A stretch of 64,000 nt of DNA from UBA7672 sp044224605 (GTDB lineage: Bacteria; Pseudomonadota; Alphaproteobacteria; Caulobacterales; Hyphomonadaceae): contig JBGAKC010000001.1 in NCBI GenBank assembly GCA_044224605.1, forward strand, positions 124,001 to 188,000. The letters are read 5' to 3'. Both the position numbers and the translations under genes were made by a program. Of this stretch, positions 52,553 through 60,938 are shown one piece after another (positions within the stretch are counted from its first letter, which is position 1; each line of letters opens with the position of its first letter). The notes beneath the pieces were generated by a model. That model had not been told where the DNA came from. It was given only the letters and a program-made list of their open reading frames with translations, and ran no database searches.

Positions 52553-53666
52553 CCCATTCCTCACATACACCGGGATCGGCTTCGACGGATCGTCGGTGAC
52601 GGCGTTCGGTTTCGAAGGCAAGGGGAGAGAGCGACCCCAGCGCCCAGACGGAAGCACCTCGCACAAGCGGCGACGCATCGTCCAATCGCTGGATACACAC
52701 ATCCGCGAGTCCCGTCTTGTCCGTTTTTTGGGACCCCGCATTTCCGATCGCGATCATGACGTTCCTTACGAACCGGTCCCGGCCGATGCGCTTGATCGGC
52801 GAGCCTGCGAAAACCTCACGGAAAGCAGCATCGTCCAGCTGGGCGAGATCTGCGAGCAGGGGAGACGTCAATTCAACCCTGGGGTGAAAGGCCGCATCCC
52901 GGGCGATGCTGGCGAACTTGTTCCACGGGCAGATCGCCAGGCAGTCGTCGCAGCCATAGATGCGGTTGCCCATTGCCCTGCGAAACTCGCGGGGGATCGG
53001 GCCTTTCTGTTCGATCGTGAGATACGAGATGCAGCGCCGCGCATCGAGCTGGTAGGGCGCTGGGAAGGCCCTGGTGGGGCAAATGTCGAGGCAGGCGCGG
53101 CATGTGCCGCAGGAGTCATGTGCCGCCGGGTCAGGCCTCAGCGCGGCGTCGGTCAGCATGACGCCAAGGAAGAGCCAGGAACCGTGGTCGCGGCTGACAA
53201 GGTTTGTGTGCTTGCCCTGCCAGCCGACGCCGGCGCGATGAGCGAGCGGTTTTTCCATGAGGGGCGCGGTGTCGACGAAGATCTTCACGTCACTCCCAGT
53301 CGTGGTCGCGAACTGGGATGCGAGCTGTTTCAGGCGCCGCTTCATCAGGTCGTGATAGTCGACGTTCTGGGCGTAGACGGAAATGGTTGCGTGAGCGGGA
53401 TGAGTCAGAGGCTCGAGTGGGTCGTGCTTCGGGCCGTAGTTCAGGCCGACGACCAGCGCCGACTTCGCGCCTGGCCACATCGCGGTCGGGTGACGGCGGC
53501 GCTCCAGCGTCTCTTCCATCCAGCCCATGTCGCCGTGCCGGCCCGCGGCCACGAACTCGGACAGGTGGTCGCCCGCCGCCCAGGCTTCGTCGGCCCGGGC
53601 GATGCGGGCGACGTCGAAGCCGAGCGCCAGGGCGCTGGCCTTTAGATTATCTTCTGGCGTGGACAC
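52521..53666 (-). CDS. queG: epoxyqueuosine reductase
   Basis: The product is 381 residues. Two 4Fe-4S motifs, CGTCRACLDICPTRAF and CDDCLAICPWNKFA, and the DUF1730 cobalamin-binding region (VDTAPLMEKPLAHRAGVGWQGKHTNLVSRDHGSWLFLG) identify QueG, the last enzyme of tRNA queuosine synthesis. The C-terminal HEAT-like part (RLDDASPLVRGASVWALGSLS) is shorter than usual. It overlaps mtgA by about 30 bp. Confidence 0.93.
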   Translation of the reverse strand: MSTPEDNLKASALALGFDVARIARADEAWAAGDHLSEFVAAGRHGDMGWMEETLERRRHPTAMWPGAKSALVVGLNYGPKHDPLEPLTHPAHATISVYAQNVDYHDLMKRRLKQLASQFATTTGSDVKIFVDTAPLMEKPLAHRAGVGWQGKHTNLVSRDHGSWLFLGVMLTDAALRPDPAAHDSCGTCRACLDICPTRAFPAPYQLDARRCISYLTIEQKGPIPREFRRAMGNRIYGCDDCLAICPWNKFASIARDAAFHPRVELTSPLLADLAQLDDAAFREVFAGSPIKRIGRDRFVRNVMIAIGNAGSQKTDKTGLADVCIQRLDDASPLVRGASVWALGSLSPLAFETERRHRRSVEADPGVCEEWDAGPEAGHAP

Positions 53667-53803
53667 GCGGTTTCTCTAGCATTGCCCGGGCGGCATGGGC
53701 TTTTCCTTTCGCTGCCCAATGTTTAGGCAGGGATGCCTGCGACCGGAAAGGGTCAGGTTCCGGCGCTTCACAGGAGCCCGGGTCCGGCTAGGACTGGGGT
53801 GGC

Positions 53804-55210
53804 ATGTATAACGAGATGTTCGCAGACGACCGGTCGGTCCGGGGCCCCTATGAAAAGGTGGCCGAGTGGATCAACGCCGCCGGGGTCGACCTCCTGAAAC
53901 TGCGCCAGAGCGAGGCCGAGGCGATTTTCCGCAAGATCGGCATCACCTTCGCGGTCTATGGCGAGGGCGGGGACCCAGAGCGGCTGATCCCGTTCGATCT
54001 GATACCGCGCGTGTTCGGGGCGTCGGAATGGCGGCGCCTGTCGCGCGGCATCAAGCAGCGCAGCCGCGCGCTCAACGCCTTCCTCTATGACGTCTATCAC
54101 CGTGGCGAGATCCTGCGGGCGGGGATCATTCCAGAGGAACTGGTCTACCAGAATGAGGCGTTCCTGCCGGATATGATCGGCGTTGATCCGCCGGGGCGGG
54201 TCTACAGCCACATTGTCGGCGTCGACATCGTGCGGACCGATGGCGACAGGTTCCAGGTGCTTGAGGACAATTGCCGGACGCCGTCCGGCGTTTCCTACAT
54301 GCTCGAGAACCGCGAGATCATGATGCGGATGTTCCCCCAACTGTTTCAGGCGGGAATTGTCGAGGCAGTCGACAGCTATCCCGGCATGCTGAAGAAGACG
54401 CTGGAGGAAGTCGCGCCGATCAAGTGCGATGACGATCCGACCGTCGTGCTGTTGACGCCGGGATCGCTGAACTCGGCCTACTACGAGCACTCCTTCCTTG
54501 CCGACCTGATGGGCATCGAACTGGTCGAGCCGCAGGATCTGTTCGTCGAGAACGGTCTCTGCTGGATGCGGACCACACGCGGACCTCAGCGCGTGGACGT
54601 GATCTACCGGCGCATCGACGACACCTATATCGACCCGCTCGCCTTCAAGCCGGATTCGCTGCTCGGCGTGTCGGGCATCTTTGATGTCTATCGCTCTGGC
54701 GGCGTGACGCTGTGCTCGGCGCCGGGGGCAGGAGTGGCGGACGACAAGGCAATCTATGTTTTCGTGCCAGACATGATCAAATTCTATCTCGGGGAGAAGC
54801 CGATCCTCGAGAACGTGCCGACCTGGCGCTGCGCCCAGCCGGACGACTGCAAGTATGTGGTCGACAACCTGAAGGACCTGGTCGTGAAGCGGGTTCACGG
54901 TTCCGGCGGTTACGGCATGCTGATCGGGCCGCACGCGACCAGGAAGGAAGTCGACGCCTTTCGGGCCAAGATCAGGGCGAACCCATCCGAGTTCATTGCC
55001 CAGCCGACGCTCGATCTCTCGACCGCGCCGATCCTTGGTGATGCCGGCGTGGAAGAACGCCATGTCGACTTCCGGCCCTACTGCCTCGTCGGCAAGGATA
55101 TCCGTCTCACGCCGGGCGGGCTCACGCGGGTGGCGCTGAAGAAGGGTTCTCTGGTCGTGAACTCGTCTCAGGGTGGCGGCGTCAAAGACACCTGGATCCT
55201 GGCGGACTAA
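53804..55210 (+). CDS. circularly permuted ATP-grasp type 2 protein
   Basis: The product is 468 residues. MYNEMFADDRSVRGPYEKVAEWI, then FLYDVYHRGEILRAGIIPEELVYQNEAFLPDMIGVDPPGRVYSHIVGVDIVRT and NCRTPSGVSYMLENREIM form the permuted ATP-grasp core (DUF404/DUF407). KRVHGSGGYGMLIGPHAT and DFRPYCLVGKDIRLTPGGLTRVALKKGSLVVNSSQGGGVKDTW supply further nucleotide-site residues. The family is predicted to form a peptide-like amide bond with ATP. First of four same-strand genes with gaps of 2, 6 and 53 bp. Confidence 0.92.
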   Translation: MYNEMFADDRSVRGPYEKVAEWINAAGVDLLKLRQSEAEAIFRKIGITFAVYGEGGDPERLIPFDLIPRVFGASEWRRLSRGIKQRSRALNAFLYDVYHRGEILRAGIIPEELVYQNEAFLPDMIGVDPPGRVYSHIVGVDIVRTDGDRFQVLEDNCRTPSGVSYMLENREIMMRMFPQLFQAGIVEAVDSYPGMLKKTLEEVAPIKCDDDPTVVLLTPGSLNSAYYEHSFLADLMGIELVEPQDLFVENGLCWMRTTRGPQRVDVIYRRIDDTYIDPLAFKPDSLLGVSGIFDVYRSGGVTLCSAPGAGVADDKAIYVFVPDMIKFYLGEKPILENVPTWRCAQPDDCKYVVDNLKDLVVKRVHGSGGYGMLIGPHATRKEVDAFRAKIRANPSEFIAQPTLDLSTAPILGDAGVEERHVDFRPYCLVGKDIRLTPGGLTRVALKKGSLVVNSSQGGGVKDTWILAD

Positions 55211-55212
55211 TC

Positions 55213-56142
55213 ATGCTGAGCCGGACCGCTGAAAACCTCTTCTGGATGGGCCGCTACATGGAGCGCGCGGATGCAACCGCGCGTTTGATCGAGATGGGCC
55301 ACCGCATGGCGATGGTGCCTGGCTCCAACGAGATGGAGGAGTGGCGCTCGGTCGCTGCGGCTTCGGGCTCTGCGCCCGACATCGTTGCTGATACGAAGCT
55401 GAATGCCGGCGCGGTCGTGCAGCGGCTGCTGCTTGATCCCGACAATCTCTCCTCGATCCGCTCCTGTCTCACTGCCGCACGCGCCAATGGCCGCGCCGTG
55501 CGGACGGCGCTGACACAGGACATGTGGGAGGCGCTCAATGACGGCTGGCGCCAGCTCGGCCAGATGGATGCCGAGACAGCTCTCAGGAACCTGCCGTCGC
55601 TGCTGGAGTGGACCAAGAACCGCACGGCTGCCTTCCGAGGCGCGACCGAAGGCTCGCTTCTGCGCAATGACGGCTATTACTTCCTGCGCATGGGCGGTCT
55701 GATCGAGCGCGCCGATATGACGCTGCGCCTGCTCGACGTGAAATACTATGTGCTGCTGCCGGAGACAGACGTCGTCGGCGGAGGACGCGACTATCACCAG
55801 TGGACCAGCGTGTTGCGCGCGACCTCGGCTCTGCGCGCCTATCACCACGTTTATCAGGGCGACTACACGCCCTGGGGCATCGCGGACTTTTTGATCCTGA
55901 ACGCGACCTTCCCGCGTTCGGTCGCCTATTGCTACCGGGCCATCAAACGCTTCCTCGACGACCTCAGCGAACTCTATGGCGAGCCCAGCCCGCCGCAGGG
56001 CATTGCCGGCGAGATGGTCAACCAGCTCAACACGCTCGATATCGAGGAGTTGTTCCAGAACGGCCTGCACCAGTTCATCGGCGATGCAATCGGCACGACG
56101 CGCCAGCTATCGGTCGAGATCAGCAAGGCGTATCACTTCTAG
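55213..56142 (+). CDS. alpha-E domain protein (DUF403)
   Basis: The product is 309 residues, almost entirely helical. It opens MLSRTAENLFWMGRYMERADATARLIEMGHRMA, repeated in part at YYFLRMGGLIERADMTLRLLDVKYYVL, both hallmarks of the alpha-E fold. It accompanies the permuted ATP-grasp protein in many genomes, sometimes fused to it, and is assumed to be its partner. It begins two bases after the ATP-grasp stop. Confidence 0.92.
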   Translation: MLSRTAENLFWMGRYMERADATARLIEMGHRMAMVPGSNEMEEWRSVAAASGSAPDIVADTKLNAGAVVQRLLLDPDNLSSIRSCLTAARANGRAVRTALTQDMWEALNDGWRQLGQMDAETALRNLPSLLEWTKNRTAAFRGATEGSLLRNDGYYFLRMGGLIERADMTLRLLDVKYYVLLPETDVVGGGRDYHQWTSVLRATSALRAYHHVYQGDYTPWGIADFLILNATFPRSVAYCYRAIKRFLDDLSELYGEPSPPQGIAGEMVNQLNTLDIEELFQNGLHQFIGDAIGTTRQLSVEISKAYHF

Positions 56143-56148
56143 GGTCAC

Positions 56149-57000
56149 ATGCGCCTCACCGTCCGCCACGCCACCACCTATGCCTACGATCCGCCGGCGG
56201 ATCGCTGCGCGTTGCGTCTGCGGCTCTATCCGCCGAGTTTCAGCACGCAGAAGATCCACTCATGGCAGGTCAGCGTGAACGGCCAGGTCGTGCCTGCGCT
56301 GCTGACCACGGCGACGGGTGACAGGGAGTCCATATGGACCCGTTCCGATCCGGGGTCTGAAGTGTCAATCGTGGCCGAGGGCGAAGTGGAGGTTACGGAC
56401 GCCGCAGGCGTCGTTCGTGGATTGAAGGATCAGGTGCGGCCGCCGGTCTATCTTCGCGCCACGCCTCTCACGGAGGCCGACAAGCGGATCGAGACGCTGG
56501 CGCAAGGCGTCTCGGGCGCAGAGCCGCTTGACCGGATGCACGCACTATTCAATGCCGTGGCCGATGCAGTCGAATACAAACCCGCCTCCACCACGAGCGT
56601 GACAACTGCCGCACAGGCCCTCAAGGCAGGGAAGGGCGTCTGTCAGGACCAGGCCCATGTCTTCATCAGCGCAGCCCGTACATTGCGTATCCCGGCGCGC
56701 TATGTCGTCGGCTATCTGCTCACGCAGGAAGCGGGTCTCACCGAAACGCATGCCTGGGCGGAAGCGTTCGTGCCCGAGATCGGGTGGGTCGGGTTCGATC
56801 CTGCCAACAGGCTGTGCCCGACGGACAGATACGTGCGTCTGGGTTGCGGCCTCGACGCCGCAGACGCCGCTCCGATCCGCGGACACGTCTCCGGAACCCC
56901 TCAGGAGCGGCTTAGCGCCTCGGTCGACATCAGCCAGACGGCAGGCCAGACTCAGGCCCAGAATCAGGATGGTCAGGCCCAGTCGCAGCCGCAACAATAG
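56149..57000 (+). CDS. transglutaminase-like cysteine protease
   Basis: The product is 283 residues. The bacterial transglutaminase N-domain (MRLTVRHATTYAYDPPADRCALRLRLYPP) precedes the catalytic domain. The triad is Cys in KAGKGVCQDQAHVF, His in TETHAWAEAFV and Asp in GWVGFDPANRLC. The C-terminal 30 residues are glutamine-rich and disordered. In the Anbu cluster this enzyme is predicted to cleave, or transfer onto, the product of the ATP-grasp partner. Confidence 0.92.
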   Translation: MRLTVRHATTYAYDPPADRCALRLRLYPPSFSTQKIHSWQVSVNGQVVPALLTTATGDRESIWTRSDPGSEVSIVAEGEVEVTDAAGVVRGLKDQVRPPVYLRATPLTEADKRIETLAQGVSGAEPLDRMHALFNAVADAVEYKPASTTSVTTAAQALKAGKGVCQDQAHVFISAARTLRIPARYVVGYLLTQEAGLTETHAWAEAFVPEIGWVGFDPANRLCPTDRYVRLGCGLDAADAAPIRGHVSGTPQERLSASVDISQTAGQTQAQNQDGQAQSQPQQ

Positions 57001-57053
57001 CGCTCGGCTGGATCTGCAGGGAACGGACGGACGGCCGGGGAATTGGGACGGAT

Positions 57054-57788
57054 ATGACGTACTGTGTTGGCCTCAAGCTCAAGGCTGGCCTGGTGCTCCT
57101 GTCGGACACCCGGACGAATGCCGGCGTCGACAACATCGCGCGCTTCCGCAAGATGTTCGTGTTCGAGGAACCTGGCGAGCGCGTGGTTGCGTTGATGGCT
57201 GCCGGCAATCTCGGCATCACGCAGGGCGTGGTCACGCATCTCACGGCGGCTGTGAAGCACAGCCGTATCGATCCAGAAATCGAAAGCATCATGACGTGCG
57301 AGACGCTGTATCGCGCCGCTCAGCTCGTTGGCGAGGCGATGCGTGAAGTACAGAAGCGTGATCGCGCGGAGATCGAGGCGCAAGGGTCCGCGGCCGACGC
57401 TACCATCATCATGGCGGGACAAAGGAAGGGCGGCGAGCTGCGCCTGTTCCTGATCTACACGGCTGGCAATTTCATCGAGGCCGGCGAAGACACGCCCTAC
57501 ATGCAGATCGGCGAGCACAAATACGGCAAGCCGATCCTCGATCGTGTCATCCGGCCGGATACGACCATCGACGAGGCGATCAAGGCGGCGCTCGTCAGCA
57601 TGGACTCGACGCTGCGCTCCAACCTCTCGGTTGGCATGCCGCTTGATCTCTGCGTGATACCGGTCAACGAGTTCAAGGCGAAGACCCAGCGCATCGAAAG
57701 CGACCACAAGGAATTCCGCCAGATCAGCGACAGCTGGGCCGCTTCGCTGCGGACAGCGTTCAACGCGCTGCCGGCGGTGAAACTGTAG
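57054..57788 (+). CDS. Anbu, proteasome-like Ntn-hydrolase
   Basis: The product is 244 residues. It begins MTYCVGLKLKAGLVLLSDTRTNAG. After loss of Met the nucleophile is Thr1, with Asp17 in SDTR and Lys32 in RFRKM, as in proteasome beta subunits. The body matches COG3484 (ancestral beta subunit, also called BPH), for example MAAGNLGITQGVVTHL and IIMAGQRKGGELRLFLIYTAGNFIEAGEDTPYMQIGEHKYGKPILDR. Anbu assembles into ring or helical particles and its peptidase substrates are not settled. Gene order with ATP-grasp, alpha-E and transglutaminase is a conserved cluster. Confidence 0.93.
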   Translation: MTYCVGLKLKAGLVLLSDTRTNAGVDNIARFRKMFVFEEPGERVVALMAAGNLGITQGVVTHLTAAVKHSRIDPEIESIMTCETLYRAAQLVGEAMREVQKRDRAEIEAQGSAADATIIMAGQRKGGELRLFLIYTAGNFIEAGEDTPYMQIGEHKYGKPILDRVIRPDTTIDEAIKAALVSMDSTLRSNLSVGMPLDLCVIPVNEFKAKTQRIESDHKEFRQISDSWAASLRTAFNALPAVKL

Positions 57789-57789
57789 A

Positions 57790-57903
57790 TCAGTCTTCCA
57801 CGATCGCGGCCTCGCTTGCCTTGCCGCTGTGGTCGAAGTGAACGGCAAGGAACTCCATGTCCATACCAACCAGATGGCGAAAATGGCCGAGCACGAAGAA
57901 CAT
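57790..57903 (-). CDS. small coding-like frame (37+ residues) after Anbu
   Basis: On the minus strand a frame ends at 57790 with MFFVLGHFRHLVGMDMEFLAVHFDHSGKASEAAIVED. The frame stays open upstream (IGETDPSNFFGEHWL) but without a standard start; the ATG at 57903 is the first. AAGGGA lies near 57955 upstream, so a longer product with a CTG start is conceivable. It overlaps or follows the GIY-YIG gene. Composition is protein-like; family unknown. It may be a fragment. Confidence 0.35.
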   Translation of the reverse strand: MFFVLGHFRHLVGMDMEFLAVHFDHSGKASEAAIVED

Positions 57904-57947
57904 TAGCCAGTGTTCGCCAAAAAAGTTGGATGGGTCCGTCTCGCCGA

Positions 57948-58292
57948 TCAGGTTCCCTTGACCGTTCCCGCGCCCAGTTCTTCGCGCCAGTGACTGGCGC
58001 GTTCGATGCGCAGGCGTTCGATCACGTGCGGGTCGCTGTCCGTGAAACGCTCGACGATTTCATAGCTGAACGCAGCCTCGCCGTGCGCCTTCCACGACGC
58101 CTGAACGTCCTTGTTGATCAACATGCCGCTTCTGAGCCGCGTCCACAGGCCGTTGTGCTGGGTGTCGAGATTGCGGCTGACGCCGATCCACACGTCGCCG
58201 GTCACCCTGTTGCGCAGGGCGAACACGCCGTCCTGCGGCGGGCGTTCCGAATACTGCTGCAGCAGTTCCTTGCGGCGCGATTTGTCGATCAT
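57948..58292 (-). CDS. GIY-YIG nuclease-family protein
   Basis: The product is 114 residues from the ATG at 58292 (AAGGA upstream); the longer frame lies in the control region. GVFALRNRVTGDVWIGVSRNLDTQHNGLWTRLRSGM is the divergent GIY-YIG core, in which the second motif reads WIG, and HVIERLRIERASHWREELG the C-terminal helix. These stand-alone proteins are widespread and uncharacterised. A 31-nt palindrome covers its promoter. Confidence 0.8.
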   Translation of the reverse strand: MIDKSRRKELLQQYSERPPQDGVFALRNRVTGDVWIGVSRNLDTQHNGLWTRLRSGMLINKDVQASWKAHGEAAFSYEIVERFTDSDPHVIERLRIERASHWREELGAGTVKGT

Positions 58293-58304
58293 GGCGGCTC
58301 GTCC

Positions 58305-58335
58305 TTTTTGCCCGGGTATAATATCCGGGTAAAAA
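58305..58335. promoter_or_regulatory. 31-nt palindrome with TATAAT centre, operator of the GIY-YIG gene
   Basis: TTTTTGCCCGG (58305-58315) and CCGGGTAAAAA (58325-58335) flank GTATAATAT, giving 13 of 15 paired positions around 58320. The -10-like TATAAT/TATTAT lies in the centre, 25-30 bp upstream of the GIY-YIG start. Strong symmetry over a -10 box suggests a dimeric repressor site. Confidence 0.6.
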
Positions 58336-58344
58336 GCGCAAGCG

Positions 58345-58740
58345 TCAGGTCTCGCGTGGCCCGGGCCAGACATCGCGCGCCGCTGGGTCCACGATCGGCA
58401 TGCCTTTGCCTTCAGCCGCACGCACGGGCGCAGACTTCCAGTCGAAGTCGTCGAGGCACTTCACGTTGACGCCGTAATGGTCCGGCATCGAGCGCTTCTT
58501 GTGGAACGGATAGATGCCGCAGGTCGTGCAGAAATAGTGCTTCGCGATGCGGGCGTTCCATTGATAGAGGCCCAACCCGTCCTCGCCCGCCGTAATCGTC
58601 AGCCGGCTCTCGTGGACGTTCGCCATAAGAGCATTCTTCTTGCTGCATAGGCTGCAATCGCAGGAGTAGATTTCCAGGATGTCGCCTTCCACTAGGAAAC
58701 GGACTGCGCCGCAGTGACAGGAGCCGTGGTAGGTGGGCAT
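58345..58740 (-). CDS. GFA-family (Mss4-like) zinc protein
   Basis: The product is 131 residues. Cysteine motifs GSCHCGAVRF, SCDCSLCSKKNAL and CTTCGIYPFHKK bind two zinc ions in the Mss4-like/GFA fold. The name glutathione-dependent formaldehyde-activating is inherited from one member, so the real substrate is unknown. It lies upstream of the GIY-YIG gene on the same strand. Confidence 0.9.
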   Translation of the reverse strand: MPTYHGSCHCGAVRFLVEGDILEIYSCDCSLCSKKNALMANVHESRLTITAGEDGLGLYQWNARIAKHYFCTTCGIYPFHKKRSMPDHYGVNVKCLDDFDWKSAPVRAAEGKGMPIVDPAARDVWPGPRET

Positions 58741-58835
58741 GTGCGTTCGATCCGAGCGGCGAAAGTCAATCCCATGTCAGACATTGGCCTGCTTTTGCAG
58801 AACGGACAAACATGGCCCATTCCCGCCCCTCGGGT

Positions 58836-59147
58836 CTATTCCTCTCGAAGCAAGCTCTCGTAGTCTTGCCCACCGTAGAAGATTCCCAGAATCGTGACGG
58901 TCTTGGAGGTGATTGCATAGGCGATCACAACGCGTTTGCGAAAGAACACTGTTCTCAGTCCCGGTCGGATGTCCTCGCGAGCTATCCCGGCAAGAGGTAT
59001 TTCTCCCAGCTGTTCACAACGTTCGACGATGGCGTTGGCGTAAGCTTCAGCAATCGCCGGCGAAGCATGATCGGCCAAGTATTCATAGATTCCCACGATC
59101 TGGGATTCGGCTTCCGGCGAGAAGGCGACATCCCTGGGCCGCTTCAT
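58836..59147 (-). CDS. RelE/ParE-family toxin
   Basis: The product is 103 residues: DVAFSPEAESQIVGIYEYLADHASPAIAEAYANAIVERCEQLGEIPLAGIAREDIRPGLRTVFFRKRVVIAYAITSKTVTILGIFYGGQDYESLL is a complete ParE fold. ParE toxins inhibit gyrase. Start overlaps the antitoxin stop (ATGA), the standard arrangement. Confidence 0.9.
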   Translation of the reverse strand: MKRPRDVAFSPEAESQIVGIYEYLADHASPAIAEAYANAIVERCEQLGEIPLAGIAREDIRPGLRTVFFRKRVVIAYAITSKTVTILGIFYGGQDYESLLREE

Positions 59148-59422
59148 TTGCGACGCATGCGTCGGTTAGCAGCTTGTGCAATTGTCGTCTTGACGTCCGC
59201 AGCCGAGCGGCCCCGGGAAGGATCGCGCTTCATCCGATCATAGACGTTGGCCACTTCTCCGCGAAGCCAGTGATCAACCGCCTTCTCGCGCGCACTGAGC
59301 GCACGCAGCCCTTCGCGGATGACTTCACTTTCGCTGGCATACTCGCCAGACGCGACCTTAGCCGCGACTTCACGCGCCATCTCGTTCGGCAACGTGACAC
59401 TAAGTTGCTTGGTTGACCGCAT
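59144..59422 (-). CDS. ParD-family antitoxin
   Basis: The product is 92 residues with an N-terminal ribbon-helix-helix (TKQLSVTLPNEMAREVAAKVASGEYASESEVIREGLRALSAREK) and a C-terminal toxin-binding tail rich in basic residues. It binds the toxin and represses the operon from the palindrome at 59440-59456. Confidence 0.9.
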   Translation of the reverse strand: MRSTKQLSVTLPNEMAREVAAKVASGEYASESEVIREGLRALSAREKAVDHWLRGEVANVYDRMKRDPSRGRSAADVKTTIAQAANRRMRRK

Positions 59423-59439
59423 CGTTCGTACTCCTATGG

Positions 59440-59471
59440 ATAGGATTTAATCCTATTGGGAGCATTGTCAA
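59440..59471 (-). promoter_or_regulatory. parDE promoter with 17-bp operator palindrome
   Basis: On the minus strand a consensus -35 TTGACA (59471-59466) is followed by the perfect palindrome ATAGGATTAAATCCTAT (59456-59440), which covers the expected -10 region. AGGAG lies after it, seven bases before the antitoxin ATG. A ribbon-helix-helix dimer pair is expected to bind here. The remaining 59472-59729 shows no gene. Confidence 0.7.
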
Positions 59472-59729
59472 GAATGCCCTGTCGGACGGCACGGAGTGCG
59501 TAGTGGGTTAGCGTGCGAGCGTCTCTTTCCCGCGAGATCCCGCCTTTGTCGTGTTTGGCCCTGAAATGCGCGAGTTGGCCCGAAGCAGCCATCCGCAATA
59601 CTGCGGGGCCTGCCTCCTACGGCTCTTCAGTTTGTGCAGCAGGGTAAATCCGAGACCGTACTCTCTGATCGACCCCGAGGCGTCACAATCATCGAAACCC
59701 GGTCGCTCGCTCCAGGGTGAGAGCTGCTC

Positions 59730-60611
59730 TTATCCTGTCACCTGAGCAAATCGAGTGTGTCGTCTGCTGAGGTTTTCCGGACCGTTGATGACGAGGACCG
59801 CAAGCGCTGCGAGGCATGCCAGCACCGCCTGAATGATGAACGGCCGGACGCCGGACGCCGAAGCAATTGTCGGCATGACTGGAACGATCCAGTCGCTGAC
59901 ATTGCTGGCCGTATGAAACAGCACCGCAATCAGGAGGCTGCCGCGCGTGTTGTTGAACAGCCAAGTCATCACGATTGTAAGCGAAATTGTATTGACCACG
60001 TACCAGGGCGCCAGAGGCGCCAGGAAAGGGTAGTTGGCGGGGTGGAAGTGCCAGAAAGTCCAAACAACACCCAGGATGATGCTTGACATCAAGGCGCTGT
60101 AGCGTTGCTGAAGGGCCGGAAGACCGAAGCCGCGCCAGCCAATCTCTTCTGCCAGTCCAGCCTGGAACAACACGGCCAGGAACACGAGCGGCAGCAGCAA
60201 CAGCGGATTGCCCGCGGGCACAATCTGCGCATCGAAGAAAGTCGGCATCCGTCCACCTAGCGCTACGTCTATAGCCACCACGAGAAGCCGAAGCGCAACC
60301 GGATACATGAACACGAACAAATACCAGGCCCAGCCGACCCGCCATTGAACGAGGCGCTTCAGGAACGCTGCCAGGGAGCCGCCGCCACTAACAGTAACCA
60401 CGATAATGGCCGCCAGCGACGGGCCATAATGGAGGATGACAAGAGCGCCGGTCGTCAGCGCCGGTGGCAGCATATTTGGTGGTAACAGACCAGGCGCGCC
60501 TAGGGCCGACAGCCCCCAGGTGATCGCGTATGCCAGCGCGAAGAACCCGATGAGCGCTCCGGCGCCGACGCGGAGCTGATTCTTCTCGGCCGGCATCCGT
60601 GACCTCAACAC
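59730..60611 (-). CDS. CPBP-family intramembrane metalloprotease
   Basis: The product is 293 residues with about eight hydrophobic segments. CPBP/Abi motifs: AEEIGWRGFGLPALQQRY (motif 1, EExxxR), VWTFWHFHPANYPF (motif 2) and LFHTASNVSDW (motif 3). The family includes CAAX processing proteases and bacteriocin self-immunity proteins. Substrate unknown. It is the first of three such genes, in divergent orientation to the next two. Confidence 0.88.
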   Translation of the reverse strand: MLRSRMPAEKNQLRVGAGALIGFFALAYAITWGLSALGAPGLLPPNMLPPALTTGALVILHYGPSLAAIIVVTVSGGGSLAAFLKRLVQWRVGWAWYLFVFMYPVALRLLVVAIDVALGGRMPTFFDAQIVPAGNPLLLLPLVFLAVLFQAGLAEEIGWRGFGLPALQQRYSALMSSIILGVVWTFWHFHPANYPFLAPLAPWYVVNTISLTIVMTWLFNNTRGSLLIAVLFHTASNVSDWIVPVMPTIASASGVRPFIIQAVLACLAALAVLVINGPENLSRRHTRFAQVTG

Positions 60612-60938
60612 CGCATCGGGACAACGTCAGGCTAGCCTCTTTCCCTGCGAGGACGTCAAGTGCAGCCAAACGGCTCGCGAAAGATGACCGCTAACGGCGA
60701 CGTCCCGCCGGTTCAAGCCGATGGCTCGGAATGGCTGGTCTGGAGCAAGCCTTGCCTTTCGCAGGCGAGTCCCAAGAGCGACAATTGTCGCGGGTTGATG
60801 TGGCGACCAGACCAGATGTCCAGCACCCGCGTTGATGACCGCCAGTCCGTTGAACGATTGGTCATTGCTCTGCCACTCGTCACGTGTGTTCTTGGCCGCT
60901 CATCTTGGCATTCGACTTCGAACCTTGGAGATTTCAGC

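Noticed and set aside
53768..55063. Minus-strand ORF of 431 codons opposite the ATP-grasp gene
   Set aside because: Shadow frame; the plus strand encodes a well-recognised family with coupled neighbours.
60660..60938. 93-codon N-terminal extension of the second CPBP protein
   Set aside because: Polar, unlike the family and lacking a good ribosome-binding site, whereas GGAG precedes the GTG at 60939.
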